A stretch of DNA of 64,000 nucleotides from Isoetes taiwanensis (GCA_021234155.1 JAJEKV010000017.1:12159525-12223524), one strand, 5' to 3'; shown: positions 11,036 to 22,196, counted from the stretch's first letter. A program made the numbers and translations. The notes: generated from the sequence alone by a model not told the origin.

Positions 11036-12081
11036 AGGGCTTTTCTCATTGCAGCCCAAAACATTTATAGGCTTACACCCAACAACATTGGGTGCCATTA
11101 CTAGTAGCCTTACCTATTGCCAAAACAGCCTTCCGCTACCAAATGAATTGGGCAAAGTATATCATTTCAACTTGTAATTCTTCACAATGTTTTGCTTTTC
11201 CTGTATTTAAGTTTTGTACGGCCCTTTCAATGAGACGTACACTAGCTCATCCCAAGAAAACTGGTGGTTCTTAACATCTAAGAGAGAGTTTGCATATGCT
11301 GACCATATCCCTAGATCTTTTAAAGGACAATCTGATTTTTTAGCTGATAATTTCCTCCAAAACTACCCAAAAGCATTACTATAAAGAAGATTTAGTATGT
11401 GTTCTTTGTTTTGGATTCAAAAGCTCTCTTTTTGCGCCGTGTCGATCTTTTATACTCAGCTTTAATTTCTGGTATTATCAGGGCTGAAGCTCAAGGCATA
11501 GAGATTGCAGCAAAAATATCCACAATCTTAGCTACGAGAACCTGTCCATATAGAAGGCACTAATATGTCTTTATCCTCGCAACCTTGTGAAGCAAGACAA
11601 AGGTCATCTAACCACATAGCTCTTCCTGAAATGCATGGTAAGTCACTTGGCTAGGTTAAATAAATTTCAAGTTTGTCTCCTGATAAAGCAGTGTGGTGTT
11701 GAGTGGATCCCTCCTCCTATTTGCAAGTAAGCTAATATGTGTTTATAATCTATTATTTGAGGTAAGAAGATGAAAATACCATATGCCTGATGCAAGTTAG
11801 CATGAGTAGAGAGTTCAACAAATGGTTCATTCAAGGCCTAGATTTACAAGTATGTCATTTGACTTCATAATTTCCATTAAGCGAGCTCCAGAAGTAATGT
11901 GTTTCATGCCACCTAGATTTTTCTCATGTTAAGGACAATAGAGAAGAGCTATTCGTATATAGGGAGTATTATTGCACCACTCCAACTGTTTTAATCATGT
12001 ACTTATATTGGGATGTTAAGTACACACATAGAATAGAGGGAACTATCAGCATAATCGTTCTAGTTGGACATTAATGTTGCA
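11036..12081. other. No gene recognised
   Basis: Moderately AT-rich, no frame with a recognisable domain. It lies upstream of a PPR relic and may contain more decayed PPR sequence, but I could not support any. Confidence 0.4.
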
Positions 12082-12965
12082 GCTTTGGAAATTTGCGAAG
12101 TATGACAACGTGAAAAGCATAGGAATAGGTAAATTGTTCCATGCAAAGATACTCAAGAGTGAGAAAAGACGTAATAGGTTTCTCATAAAAAAATACACTA
12201 TATAGAGAGAGTAACAACTATATAGGGATAATCGAGATAGATTATGAGCTAGGCTTCAAGCTGTCACACAATGCTCTTATTGATATATATGACGTGCATG
12301 AAAACATCTAGGGAGCATGAGCTGTATCTATCAATATGCCAGCATGCAATTAAATAATATGCATCTCAATCGTGGAGCATAAGCTAAGCTCACTTACTAA
12401 TGCTTACTCTCAGTTGTATTTGTACTTGTGCTCAGTAGCTCCTTCATGTTTTGTGGCAAAATAATATTCATTTTTATTCTTTGCCTGCCTTCGAACATCA
12501 CAAGGTAGACATGTTAGAACAGGTGTAATTGTTGGCATTCGTGTAGAAACTGCATCCACTACTCTTCAAAAAGTAGCATTCACCAAACCAAAAAGCATGC
12601 TCCTAGTAGCATATGAATCTTATCAACATGTATGACATGTATAGGAAATGTGGGAATTTAGAATGTGCAAGTACAATATTCAGTATATTGATTAGCCATG
12701 ATGTTATATCTTGGAATACCATGATAGCAGAGTATTGTCATGGGGATGCCCTACGGTGCATTTTGAAACTATACAACTAGACTGATTTACTCTCATAACT
12801 ATCTTATATGCATGTGCCACCTCTAGGGCCCAAGCTGAAGGTACGCTTATCCATTCCAGTATTAGTGCTTTGTAATATTACTTTGGGCAAAACCCTTATC
12901 ACTCTTGCATAAATATATGCTACGTAAATATGGCGTTTGACCATATTGAGAACAAAATCTAATAC
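12082..12965 (+). pseudogene. PPR protein pseudogene (PLS-type repeats)
   Basis: Three pieces of pentatricopeptide-repeat protein, a family that binds organellar RNA in plants. First piece (12100-12175): a GKLFHAKILKS segment, the typical L-motif GK..HA..I. Second (12615-12775): NLINMY..YRKCGNLECA and HDVISWNTMIAEYCHGDA, matching the consensus MYAKCG...D..SWN.MI..Y. Third, in another frame (12790-12875): ILYACATSRAQAEGTLIH. Between the first two, about 430 bp of unrelated DNA holding dispersed repeat copy 2 breaks the gene. Frameshifts and stops show it is dead. No start, transit peptide or E/DYW end is seen. Confidence 0.75.
12189..12273 (+). repeat. Dispersed repeat, copy 2 (inside PPR relic)
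   Basis: Partner of 9061-9146 in the same orientation. It begins the foreign segment that separates the first PPR piece from the rest. Confidence 0.65.
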
Positions 12966-13160
12966 CACGGAATGATGAAGTAGTGGCATGCATGATATGC
13001 TGATGGGAATACATGTCTGTTCTTATACCATTTGCATTTAGGAGGCATTAAAACAGATAAAATAACGTTTATAAGCATTCTTAATATAAGAATTCATGAA
13101 GGATGTGATACTATCCCACGACTGCATTACAAATAATGTGTACTTCTCAGGCATAGTGTC

Positions 13161-13600
13161 ATAGACAAGCATCGCACGCCATGGGAATTTCAAGTTGGTG
13201 AATCTGTCTGGCTGAAGATTAAGGTCAAGCAAGCTAAGCTTAAGATTGACAATTGTAAGAAACTGGCACCACAATAGGCGGGCCTCTTTGAAATCATCCA
13301 ACGAATAGGCCCTTAAGCTTATAAGTTGAATTTGTCCATGCATCATAGGTCCATAAAATTTCCACGTAAGCCTTTTGAAGAAACATAGACACGATTTAGA
13401 AGAGATCCTTGATACACCAACACTTCTGGAAATGACTGATGAATAATTGAAGACCGTCCCAGAGGCTCTTCTTGATCGAGCATATAAGCAAACCCGAAGG
13501 ACTCAAATCTTGCAATATTTGGTTAAGTGGAAGCACTTACCAACGTAAGATGCTATATGGGTTCTTAAGGTGGATCTTGATAAAGCTTATCTACACTTTA
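13161..13600 (+). pseudogene. F: chromovirus integrase C-terminus and chromodomain
   Basis: Decayed end of a Ty3/gypsy chromovirus polyprotein. The first part reads DKHRTPWEFQVGESVWLKI, then (after a stop) AGLFEIIQRIGP, the conserved integrase GPY/F region. In another frame, 13471-13545 reads AYKQTRRTQILQYLVKWKHL, the heart of a chromodomain (YLVKWK), which in this group guides integration to marked chromatin. Several stops and at least one frameshift are present. The element continues at 52975 on the far side of A2: the same 5 bases ATCTA end the left part and begin the right part. Confidence 0.8.
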
Positions 13601-14125
13601 TGCGACAATGCCAGGGTCGGACCATCCACGATGCTATCGACTCCAACTCCGACGGTAAGCAGTTGAGTATTTGATATGGCAGGGATCATGCAGGGGTTGG
13701 GATTAGCTGCATCATAGGATTGAGAATGTGCATTTAAGCATGATAGGACGCGTTCGCCTACGACTGTAATGGGAATGATACCATTCCTTATGCTGAGATG
13801 AATAGCAGGCCTTAGCCATGATAGGACACCCTTTTCTTGTTTTTCTTTCTTGCTTGTAAAAAAGGGTGGACCCTCCAACCACAATCTTTACATTATCTTT
13901 GTAAGTACTAATGTACTCTGAATCTGCAAGCCAATAGCAATTATTGTGGGACCTGCAACATCTTAGGGGTCATAGAGGCTCCATATTCTCGTTTTCATAT
14001 ATGCTTTCCTTTCTGCATGTTATCTTCTACTAGTATAGTTCAATGAGGACCACAGTTGTAATTGCATATGTATTGTCTTTAAGTTTTGTGTGGCGGACTA
14101 CGGTCCCGAACTGTAATCATCCGTG
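13601..14125 (+). other. F internal 3' region, no clear frame
   Basis: Between the chromodomain and the A2 insertion. No recognisable protein. By position it is the 3' untranslated part of chromovirus F. Confidence 0.45.
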
Positions 14126-14130
14126 ATCTA
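14126..14130. repeat. Target-site duplication of A2, left copy (ATCTA)
   Basis: Identical to 52975-52979 next to the other outer LTR end. Five bases is the normal duplication length for gypsy integrases. Confidence 0.85.
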
Positions 14131-16029
14131 TGTTGACCCTCAACCTGGCTAGAGAGTCAAACACAAGAAGCCAACTTGAATTTATGCTCAAGTTGGGGTA
14201 AGAACCTCCAGATCACTTAAGGTGATCAGTCTACACAAGAAGTTTTCAAAGAAAAAGCTCAAATATCAAGTATTCATACCTTTCCCAATTTAAGAATATG
14301 GAACCTTCACTTAAATCGATGTAGTTCTCATAGGTGGATTGATTTTCAAGGTCAGATGATTGTGACTTATGTAGAAAAGTTATAGGCATGCAAAGGAAAG
14401 AATCTTGACCAAGTCTGAGTTCTAGTTTGCAAGATATTCGATCTCAAAGTTGAGTCAATTTTTGGTCAATACCAGTCAAAGACACAGACAGATCTCAGAA
14501 TTTTGTAACTTGAGTTGCAGAGGGAATTTTTGAGAAATTCCAAAACTGAGATGAAGTATAGGTCCCAAAGGTGAGGAGCATGCAATCAAATCCTATTTTG
14601 GATCACTAAAACTATTTTTTGGCACTGTTTTGTGAATAACAGTCTAAAATTGTATCAGACAGGATGCAAAAAAATGATAACTAGAGATTGGAATGGTTTT
14701 TTCTCGAACTTTTTGTGCACACAGGTGCAAATATGATGAGAAGTGAGGGGCAAATGGTGATTTGCAAGAAAAAATGGTGGAATCTCTTACTGTAAAAATG
14801 TTTATATGGCAAAAATACTAAAAGATCATGACAGTCAATTTTCTAAGCACTTGGCAGGCAATTTTTATTGATATGAAGGTAATATAAGATGAACATAGAT
14901 CTCAGGATCATAAGTCAACCATCAAAATATCTCAGAAGGTCATATAATAATTTCATAACAGGAATATCAGTCTAATTTTCTCAAATCGAACTGTAGAATA
15001 CTTAGATACTTCATAAACGTCTTCAGATCATGCTCAGCATGTATCAATGTTGAGGTTTGATGCGTCTGGGCTTCAAAAACCTTTTGTCATTGTTTTCCCA
15101 GTATATATGTTTAGGTTTAACGGTTCCGGCATCTTAGAGCTTAAGTTTAGGCTTGATAGGATGCTTAAGGGCGGGAATACAGAAATAGGTAGTTTTCAGA
15201 GCCCAATGACCCCATTCCGGCATGATTCGAGCAATTTTCCAAACTTAGGGTTCTTCGACAGTATTTTTCTAGAAATCTCGCGATACGGTGGCCGTATTTT
15301 TTGGGGTATAAACTAGGAATATGCTATATTTAGCAATTTCGAGAAGCTAGGCCATGGTTCAAAAGATATCCAAAAATAATTATGAAGCTTTGATCATTTG
15401 GGTCTTATGGCAACCCTAATATTTTGGGGAATATACTAGGTAGATACCATGACTGGAATATTCCATGGGGGATATTTGTGTGGCATGGATACTTAGGGCA
15501 CAATGAAAGATTGCAAATAAAGGTTAGGCTAGGGGTATTGGCAAGGGTGTGATATGGGGAATGAAAATAAAGCAAAAAGATATGAAATAGCAAGGGCATC
15601 TCATAGGGGAAATAAAATGCATTAGAAAAAAGGACTTAGGCAAAGCAAAGTGTGATTTGCAAAAGGTGAGCAAGGAAGAGTATGGGTATAGGGGAAAATG
15701 ACTAGGAAAAATTCAAAAAAGGGTATGAGAGTGGATAAAAACATGGCTAAGATGGAACCAAGTATCTTCCAAACTCTAACTTCCAATCTTCAAAAAGCAT
15801 CTTCCAATCTTCTTTAACCCAGCATCTTTTTGACTAGCTTTGACCTCAAATAGAGTACCTTCCATGGGAGTTGACCTTGAATATTGGTGTAGACCCTTGA
15901 AGATTGATGTTGTTTGACCTTCACATCAATGCTGACTACCAAGCTCTTTTGATTTGATTTTTCCAAAATGACTTCACCTAATTTTAATACATGAACCAAT
16001 AGTTAGTATGTTGCCCTTTGGGGGCAACA
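14131..16029 (-). mobile_element. A2 3' LTR (1.90 kb)
   Basis: TGTTGACCCTCAACC at 14131 to GGGGGCAACA ending 16029. It lacks the 1,052-bp duplication found in the partner LTR but keeps about 80 bp (near 15340-15420) that both halves of the partner's duplication have lost. A region near 15270-15330 (CGCGATACGG..GGCCGTAT) is the part best shared with the B LTRs. TTGACC motifs cluster at 15830-15930. Confidence 0.9.
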
Positions 16030-16440
16030 TCTCGCCAAAACAAGAAAATGGCTGGTCCCCTCAGCCATAAGGGGTCTTCAACTTTGTACCAAAGTGTCTA
16101 AGTGAGAATTATGGTAGAAAGAGGGTGGGTGTAAAGTGCAAGTGTTGATGGATTAGAGGTGATTATGGTGGTGTGAGGATGTGAGTGAGTGAAAAAAGGT
16201 GAGAATGAGCGTGAATATGATAAGGTGAGAATGAGCGTGAATATGATAAGGTGGTGATGGAAATGGAGTGTATGAGATGAGGTGAGTGTGTAAATGTTGG
16301 AATCTCGCCAAAACAAGAAAATGTGTGAAAAAAGGTAAGAATGAGTGTGAATATGGTAAGGTGGTGATGGAAATGGTGTGTATGAGAGTGAAGTGAGTGT
16401 GCAAAAGTTGAAATCTCGCCAAAACAAGAAAATGTATGCC
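16030..16440 (-). repeat. A2 3' untranslated tandem repeats
   Basis: CTCGCCAAAACAAGAAAATG recurs at 16031, 16304 and 16415, the last two marking a 111-bp unit. Inside, a 27-bp unit (GGTGAGAATGAGCGTGAATA...) is repeated. Long 3' regions with tandem repeats before the 3' LTR are a known habit of Tat-lineage elements. Confidence 0.75.
16048..16068 (-). promoter_or_regulatory. Hairpin next to A2 3' LTR
   Basis: ATGGCTG and CAGCCAT arms around a 7-base loop (GTCCCCT), 18 bases from the LTR. The same hairpin stands at the same place in element B (41591, 45717) and again about 300 bp away (41888, 46014) with another loop. Role unknown; on the element strand it includes the purine run GAGGGGA. Confidence 0.6.
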
Positions 16441-16462
16441 TCCCTGATCCTTTTTTTTTTTA

Positions 16463-16795
16463 ATGCAACTCTGCTATAATGGTGAAGCTGAATTGCAGAG
16501 CGCTTTCTTTTGGGAATGAAAACAAGAATAAGGAGTTTAAATGGATAACAGGACCACTTATGACAGATGAATAAAGATGGAGAAAGGATGCACCTGTCAT
16601 GGAAACATACAAACAAGTTAATCTTAACCTTTGCAACTCTGCCATGATGGAGAAGCTGAATTTGCAGAGTGCACACTTAGGGGAATAAAATGAAGAATAA
16701 TGAAGAATATATGGCTAAGTGGAGGGTAGGACCACAATAAGACAAATGAATGTGGATGGAAAAAGGGTGCTTCTGCAAATGACACTTGGCAATTC
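16463..16795 (-). repeat. Imperfect ~168-bp tandem repeat in A2 3' region
   Basis: Units begin TGCAACTCTGCTATAATGG (16463) and TGCAACTCTGCCATGATGG (about 16631) and share GAAGCTGAATT, GCAGAG and a GGACCAC landmark. Part of the non-coding 3' region after integrase; 16796-16951 shows nothing further. Confidence 0.6.
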
Positions 16796-16951
16796 ATTAG
16801 TGGAAATCCTTGTCTTGAAGTTGTTTGATAGTTCATCTTTCATTCTAGCTATATGCAAACATGAATTCAATGAAAACATTAATTCTAAGAATCAAGACAA
16901 AGTGAAATCTAACCTATCTAATCTTAACTTCAACTCTAACTTATCTAAGTT

Positions 16952-19201
16952 CTAGAGCATAAAAAGGGACAAGCATATGTGCTGATCCCAATACCTTTTC
17001 AGATGGATAGTGTTGATGGGATTTGGAAGTGGCACCCCTGAAGTTAATTCCTTTAGCCAATAAGAGTTGGTGCCTGCAGGCTCCAACACCTCATTGGGGC
17101 CTTCCCAAAGATTTTCAAACTTACTTGCTGAGTCTTCCCTTGATTTATTCCATTTAAGAACTAGCTCTCCTATTTTGAAGGTTCCTTGTATTTTGTGAGC
17201 AGCTTTGAAAGCAGCCAAATCCTTGGCTTTTTTTAACAGATTAGCATTTTCAGCCTCCATCCTATATTCTTCTAAATGCAGAAGAGTCTCCAGTCTTTCC
17301 TGTAAGGCATATTCAAAAGGTAAACATAGTTTGTGAGCTAACCTTAGAGATGGGAGCTCAAGCTCCACTGGAAGCACAGCCTCAATGCCATAAACTAGAT
17401 TGAAGGGTGTATGAGTGGTTGCTGCTTTAATAGTGACTCTATAAGCCCAAAGAGCATCCACCTCCCTTTGATTATCATCCACTGTTTTCTGCAAAATGCT
17501 TTTCAAAACCTTATTAGTAGCTTCTGCTTGACCATTACCTTGAGGATAGTAGGAGGAGCTCTTAGTATGTTTGACCTTAAGAATAGTCAACAGATTAGCA
17601 ATAACTTCATTCACAAAGGGAGTACCTCTATCAGAATGCAATTGTAGGGGGATACCAAACCGTGCACAAATATATTCATGTAAAAACTTTGCTGTTGTAA
17701 TAGCATTGGCCTGTCTTAGAGGAATTGCTTCTGCCCACTTAGTAAAATAATCTGTGGCTACAATAATGTGCCGATGTTATCATGTAGAAGGGGGGTTAAT
17801 AGGGCCAATATAATCCAGTCCCCATATTTGGAAAGGCCCTGGAGAAATGATAGGATTTAATGCAGCTGGGAGAAGGATCCTTTTGCCAAATATCTGACAC
17901 TTATGGCAAGATTTTATAACAGTATAACAATCTTTAAATATTGTAGGCCAATAATAACCTGACCTGCGAATTTTCTTGGCAGTAGTATCTCCAGCAAAAT
18001 GGCCTCCACATACTCCTTCATGCATTTCTCTAATGATCAGAGCAGATTCTTCTTCATTGACACACCTCAGTAATAGTCCATCCCTGTTGACTTTACATAA
18101 AACATCATTAATCATTTTAAATTGCCTACATTTTTCTTTAAATCTCCTTTGCTGGCTCGAACTCAGCCCTGAGGGCATCTCCTTGAATTGTAGAAAATAG
18201 TTTATAGGTAGCTGCCAATCCTGTTGGTTCTGCTCTTCATCCTCTGCCTGCAAATAAGCTAAGGCATCCACAAAGTCAACAACCTCTAATGCATCCTCAT
18301 GATCAAAGAAAATGTAAGGTAAATAAAGACTGGGACTCTTCACCTGATGTAACTCCTTAATGGAAATATCAAAGGTTTGTAGCTTACAAGCCCACCTTTG
18401 AATTTTTGGTTTAGAAGTAGCCTTACCAAATAACAACCCCGTTGGATTTTGCTTCATATAAACTTGAACATAACTCTTCAATAGTAGGTGACCTTGTCTG
18501 TCAATGACGAACATAAGAGCAGCATCACTCTTCTCCATTCTGGTGTATTTTTCTTCAGTTGAACTCCACTGTTTGCTGGCAAAAGCTATGGTATGCTTGT
18601 CCTGTAGAATAGCTAGACCTATGGCCTTTTTAGTGATAGTAATATAGACCTCAAATGGCTTGTTCAAATCAGGTTTTTTTAAAAGAGTAGCCTCACAAAT
18701 GGACTTTATAAGTAACTCATAAGACTCTTGGCAATCTGATGACCATGTGACAGGGACATACTTGCTCTCAGATTTAGAAATCCTGCCTATCCTTGTCAGT
18801 TTAGAAATAGGACTTATAATGTGAGCAAAATTAGGAATATACATCCTAAGAAAATTAGTCATGCCAATAAAACTTTTGACCTGCTTCAAATTCTTGGGGG
18901 GTACCAGTTTTTTGAGGGCTTCAACCTTTTCTTGTGCCACTTGTATACCATTGTTGGACACCTCATGCCCCAAAAGTTGCCCTTTGGATGCAAAAAAAAT
19001 ACACTTCTTTGGATTAAGGTTGACTCCAGAGTCCGTGCACAAAGAGCATATTTTTGCAAGCAATTCCAAATGATTAGTAGGGTGAGATCCTAAGCAAAGG
19101 TCATCCAAGTAAACTCTGAATTCTTGAGGAGACATAGGTCTAAAAATAACGTCCATAGCTCTCTGGAAAGTAGCAGGTGCATTCATTAATCCAAAAGGCA
19201 T
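16952..19201 (-). pseudogene. A2 pol: RT palm/thumb, degenerate RNase H, integrase
   Basis: Read downward from 19201: RT palm with MPFGLMNAPATFQRAM and the catalytic VYLDDLCLG; thumb with LLGHEV and KSFIGMTNFLRMYIPNF; then a gypsy RNase H fold in which the usual TDAS is TITKKA, the TDH site is KQNP and the ADALSR end is SLYLPY, so its catalytic acids are gone. Then come an HHCC zinc module (EMHEGVCGGHF ... CHKC), the integrase core with GLDYIGPI, HSDRGTPF and NGQAEA (the D, D and E of DD35E), and a C-terminal domain ending about 16952. Adjacent stops TGA TAA near 17775-17780 cut the integrase, so this copy cannot make it. Confidence 0.9.
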
Positions 19202-19217
19202 TCTTCATTGCATAAGG

Positions 19218-19250
19218 TTCTTAGCAACCTTTGATTAAGGTTGCTAAGAA
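19218..19250. repeat. Perfect foldback at an RT deletion
   Basis: Arms 19218-19231 and 19237-19250 (14 bp each, TTCTTAGCAACCTT and its complement) around TGATT. It sits exactly where about 40 RT residues, including the first catalytic Asp region kept in copy C as FVDRFSGFNQI, are missing. Probably filler made during break repair or template switching. Confidence 0.85.
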
Positions 19251-19588
19251 TGAGTACACCTCTTTTCTGCTACATCATATAAAATTTCTTCTAAAAAAGG
19301 CAAGGGATAGCAATCCTTGATGGTAGCTTTGTTGAGGTCTCGATAATCAATGCAAATCCTTAAGGCACCACTCTTTTTTTCTACAGGTACAATGCAAGAT
19401 ACCCATTCTGGATTAATGATTTCAATAATAACACCTGCGTCTAGCATTTTATCCAACTCATCTTTGATTAATCCCATCAATGAAGCATTAATTCTTCTCA
19501 GTTTTTGAAAAACAGGCTTACATCCTTCTTTAATCTTGATTTCAAATTGGCATACCTCAGCTTTAATACCAGTAAGCTCAGAATAATC
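19244..19588 (-). pseudogene. A2 RT fingers (N-terminal part)
   Basis: Reads GLIKDELDKMLDAGVI, then NPEWVSCIVPVEKKSG, then RICIDYRDLNKAT and DCYPLPFLEEIL, the conserved start of gypsy RT. It is cut from the palm by the deletion and foldback at 19218-19250. A stop near 19589 separates it from the RNase H frame upstream. Confidence 0.85.
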
Positions 19589-20251
19589 CTAGGCAAACAC
19601 ATCCTTCCTTTCTTCAAAAAACATTTGTATGTTCTCCTTATTTTGGTATTCATTTAAATCTCCAACAAACAGGGTTCTAGTCTTACCATTTTTTGTGATT
19701 GTAATCTCTTCAGTGTCCTTTTCCTCTGATGCATTAATGGTTAGAATAGGACAAAGTGCTTTTACCTCACTAGCATCAAGGTCTTCCTCTGGAATAGCTC
19801 CCTCAGTTAAATGTGACATGAGAGTTTCTCTGCATAGGGCATCAGCTTCCACATTTTTCTCCCTTGGTATGTGAGTGATCTCCCATGAAGCAAAACTCGA
19901 GAGTACTCCCATTACTTGATTTTTCAAGAGCTCCATATCTGCATTTTTTGTTTGGTAGTTTCCTGAAACTTGTCTACAAATTAATTGTGAGTCACCATAA
20001 ATGTGAATGTTGGCAATATCCATGGCTTTGGCCTCCTGAAGACCTACAATCAAAGCCTTATATTCTGCTACATTAGATGTCACTTGGGGGAAGATTCTTC
20101 CTACCTTAGCTAAAAGTTTGTGAGAGGAATCTTTCAAAATAGCAGCAGATGATGCAATATTTAATTTTTTAGAAATACCTCCATCAAACCATAAGAATCC
20201 TGATGGCCCTTGTCTGCTGGGGAGTGCACATTCCATAATGAGAGGAACCAT
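19589..20251 (-). pseudogene. A2 archaeal-type RNase H, placed before RT
   Basis: An RNase H of the RVT_3 (archaeal/plant) type, counting from the Met at 20251: WFDGG (Asp23), NVAEYKAL (Glu63), YGDSQL (Asp87) and VEADAL (Asp137) supply all four catalytic acids, with HIPREKN before the last as the family expects. It would remove RNA from RNA/DNA hybrids during reverse transcription. The remaining ~80 residues form an acidic linker leading to RT. In Tat elements of seed plants this extra domain is known between the gypsy RNase H and integrase; here, and in C, it stands between protease and RT. No stop falls within the domain. Confidence 0.85.
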
Positions 20252-20420
20252 CTCATATTTCCTTGATTTTGTATTTTTTTTATCCTGTAAGATCCCAAAG
20301 GTTCTTCAATCAACATTTCCTTAATAAAGTTTACCTCTTCATTGGAGCCATATAGGAGCCATCTTGGTTGTAAATTGTAGCAGTTTGAGACCCATTGGAG
20401 ATAGTACATCTCCCTTGAGA

Positions 20421-20700
20421 CTAAACTGGCCTAGCATCCACAGTGGCTAACCATCTTCTCCCTAAGAGTAGATCATAGATGTCAGATTCATCCCCTATAT
20501 CTTCAAAAGCTACTACAATAAAGTTAGCAGCTACAGTTATGCCTTCTGTATTAACAGGCACTTTAGTCACCACACCAATAGGAGTGATTTTAGCATTATA
20601 AAAAGATCTTAATAATATAGAAGCTTTCTTGTCCACCTTGAAACCACACTTCTTCATAATATGATATGGCATGATGTTTAAGGGGGATCCCCCATCAAGT
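20421..20700 (-). pseudogene. A2 aspartic protease region
   Basis: Same protease as A1: DGGSPLNIMPYHIMKKCGF (the start lost to a one-base frameshift near 20700), then KVPVNTEGITVAANFIVV and the flap-side YDLLLGRRWL. It would cut the polyprotein. 20252-20420 holds the linker to RNase H, in more than one frame. Confidence 0.8.
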
Positions 20701-22196
20701 TAACACGTTTGAAAAGGTATAACCTCCTAAAGCAACTGAACATGTGAATGCTCCAGGGTCTTCTTCATTCTGTGCTAGAACAAGGTTAGTGGCATCAGTA
20801 AAATTCACACAAGCATTCAATGCCTCACCACCAGTTTGCTGCAGTACTCTTTTTCTATAGCTAGGTGCAATCTTTAGCAAGGTGAAAAGGTCCACACTTA
20901 CTTTGGAGTTTTTGAGCAAAACATCAACTTCATCAAAGTCTTGATCTTTCTTACCATATTTTTGTTGAGGGGGTGGAGCTATGATTTGAGCAGGTGATTC
21001 CACCACAGGTGGTGAAGACCTGGCAGTGGGATGCCTACTTGATTCAGCATGTACATGAGCTTCATTCATGCTTCTAGTTTGCACCACCATGACTTCTTCA
21101 GATTTAGGAACTTCTGTAGCCTGCATAAATCTTATAGAGGTACTTGGTTCAGCAAATCTCAGAGGGGGTTTAGACTCTGGTCTCTTTTCTTTTTCCTGCT
21201 TAGCAAAATATTCCTTAACAGCACACCTAACGTCAGTATGGCCAACTTCTTTACAAAAAGAACAAACAGGACATTCCTTCCCAAAGTGACCTTTTCTATT
21301 GCACTTAGGACACACTTACCAATAGCAAATTTCTGATGGATGGGAATTCCTATTGCAATGAATACATTCATGGTAAGTTTTACCTGTTCTTGCAGCCTTG
21401 AGTTCAACCAATTGTTTGGTTATTTCTGCTAGAGCTTCAATAACCTTGGATAGGTCTGACTTGACCTCTGCAACTTGAGAATTTGCTTCCTCCTCTTTAG
21501 ATTTCTTCTTTTCTTTCTGTATGGCATAAACTGGAATGGAAGGGTGATGATCATAATGTGCATCAGTAGCATCAGGGTAAAATGGATCATGGCTATGGTG
21601 AGAAACATGGTGCTTGTCGGGCAAAGTAGAGAGCATCTGAGTTAGGTCAGTGGTTTTGGCAAAAACTTTATATATAGAATCAAATCCTTCAGCAGCTTGG
21701 ATCTTGAGCAATTTTCTTTGGATATCTGGTCTTCTTTCCAAACCATTGATGAAAGCAGTAACTAAAAAAAGGGTTGGGATGGTGACTTGTGCTCTTTGGC
21801 ACCTGCTCATGAATGTGCTAAACCTTTCTTTGTACTGATTCACACTTTCTCCTGCATGTATAGAAAAACCTTGCAACTCATTAACTAAATCTTTTGGAGC
21901 AGCTAACTTACTAAATCTATCCAGGAACTTCTTGACAAGTTCATCCCATGAAGTGGTACCCATTAACTTCTCATAAGTTTACCAAGCACCAGCTTCACTC
22001 TCTTCTTTGAAGCATTTTTCAAACTCTGAAAGCTTGCAGCCTTTCTTGAAACCATAATCCTTGTAATAATCCTCAAATATTCTCAAAAAGTTGTTAACAC
22101 TCATACTGGAATCGAATGTAGACAAAGGAACAGGAACATTCAACTCAAATTGGTATGGCATGTTTTGAAGCAGACTAGTTGAGAAACTTGAAGGCA
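20701..22196 (-). pseudogene. A2 gag, C-terminal nine-tenths
   Basis: Capsid (22196-21400) with VPVPLSTFDSSMSVNNFLRI, then KKFLDRFSKLAAPKDLV and GFDSIYKVFAKTTDLTQML, a lysine/glutamate linker, then three CCHC knuckles: CIHCNRNSHPSEIC, CPKCNRKGHFGKEC and CSFCKEVGHTDVRC, which would bind RNA. Stops: one near 21975 (a Tyr-to-stop before AWL) and TAA between knuckles 1 and 2 (about 21316), where A1 keeps Gln. The first 27 codons lie at 49953-50033, beyond the inserted block. It has no 36-residue duplication, unlike A1. Confidence 0.9.
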
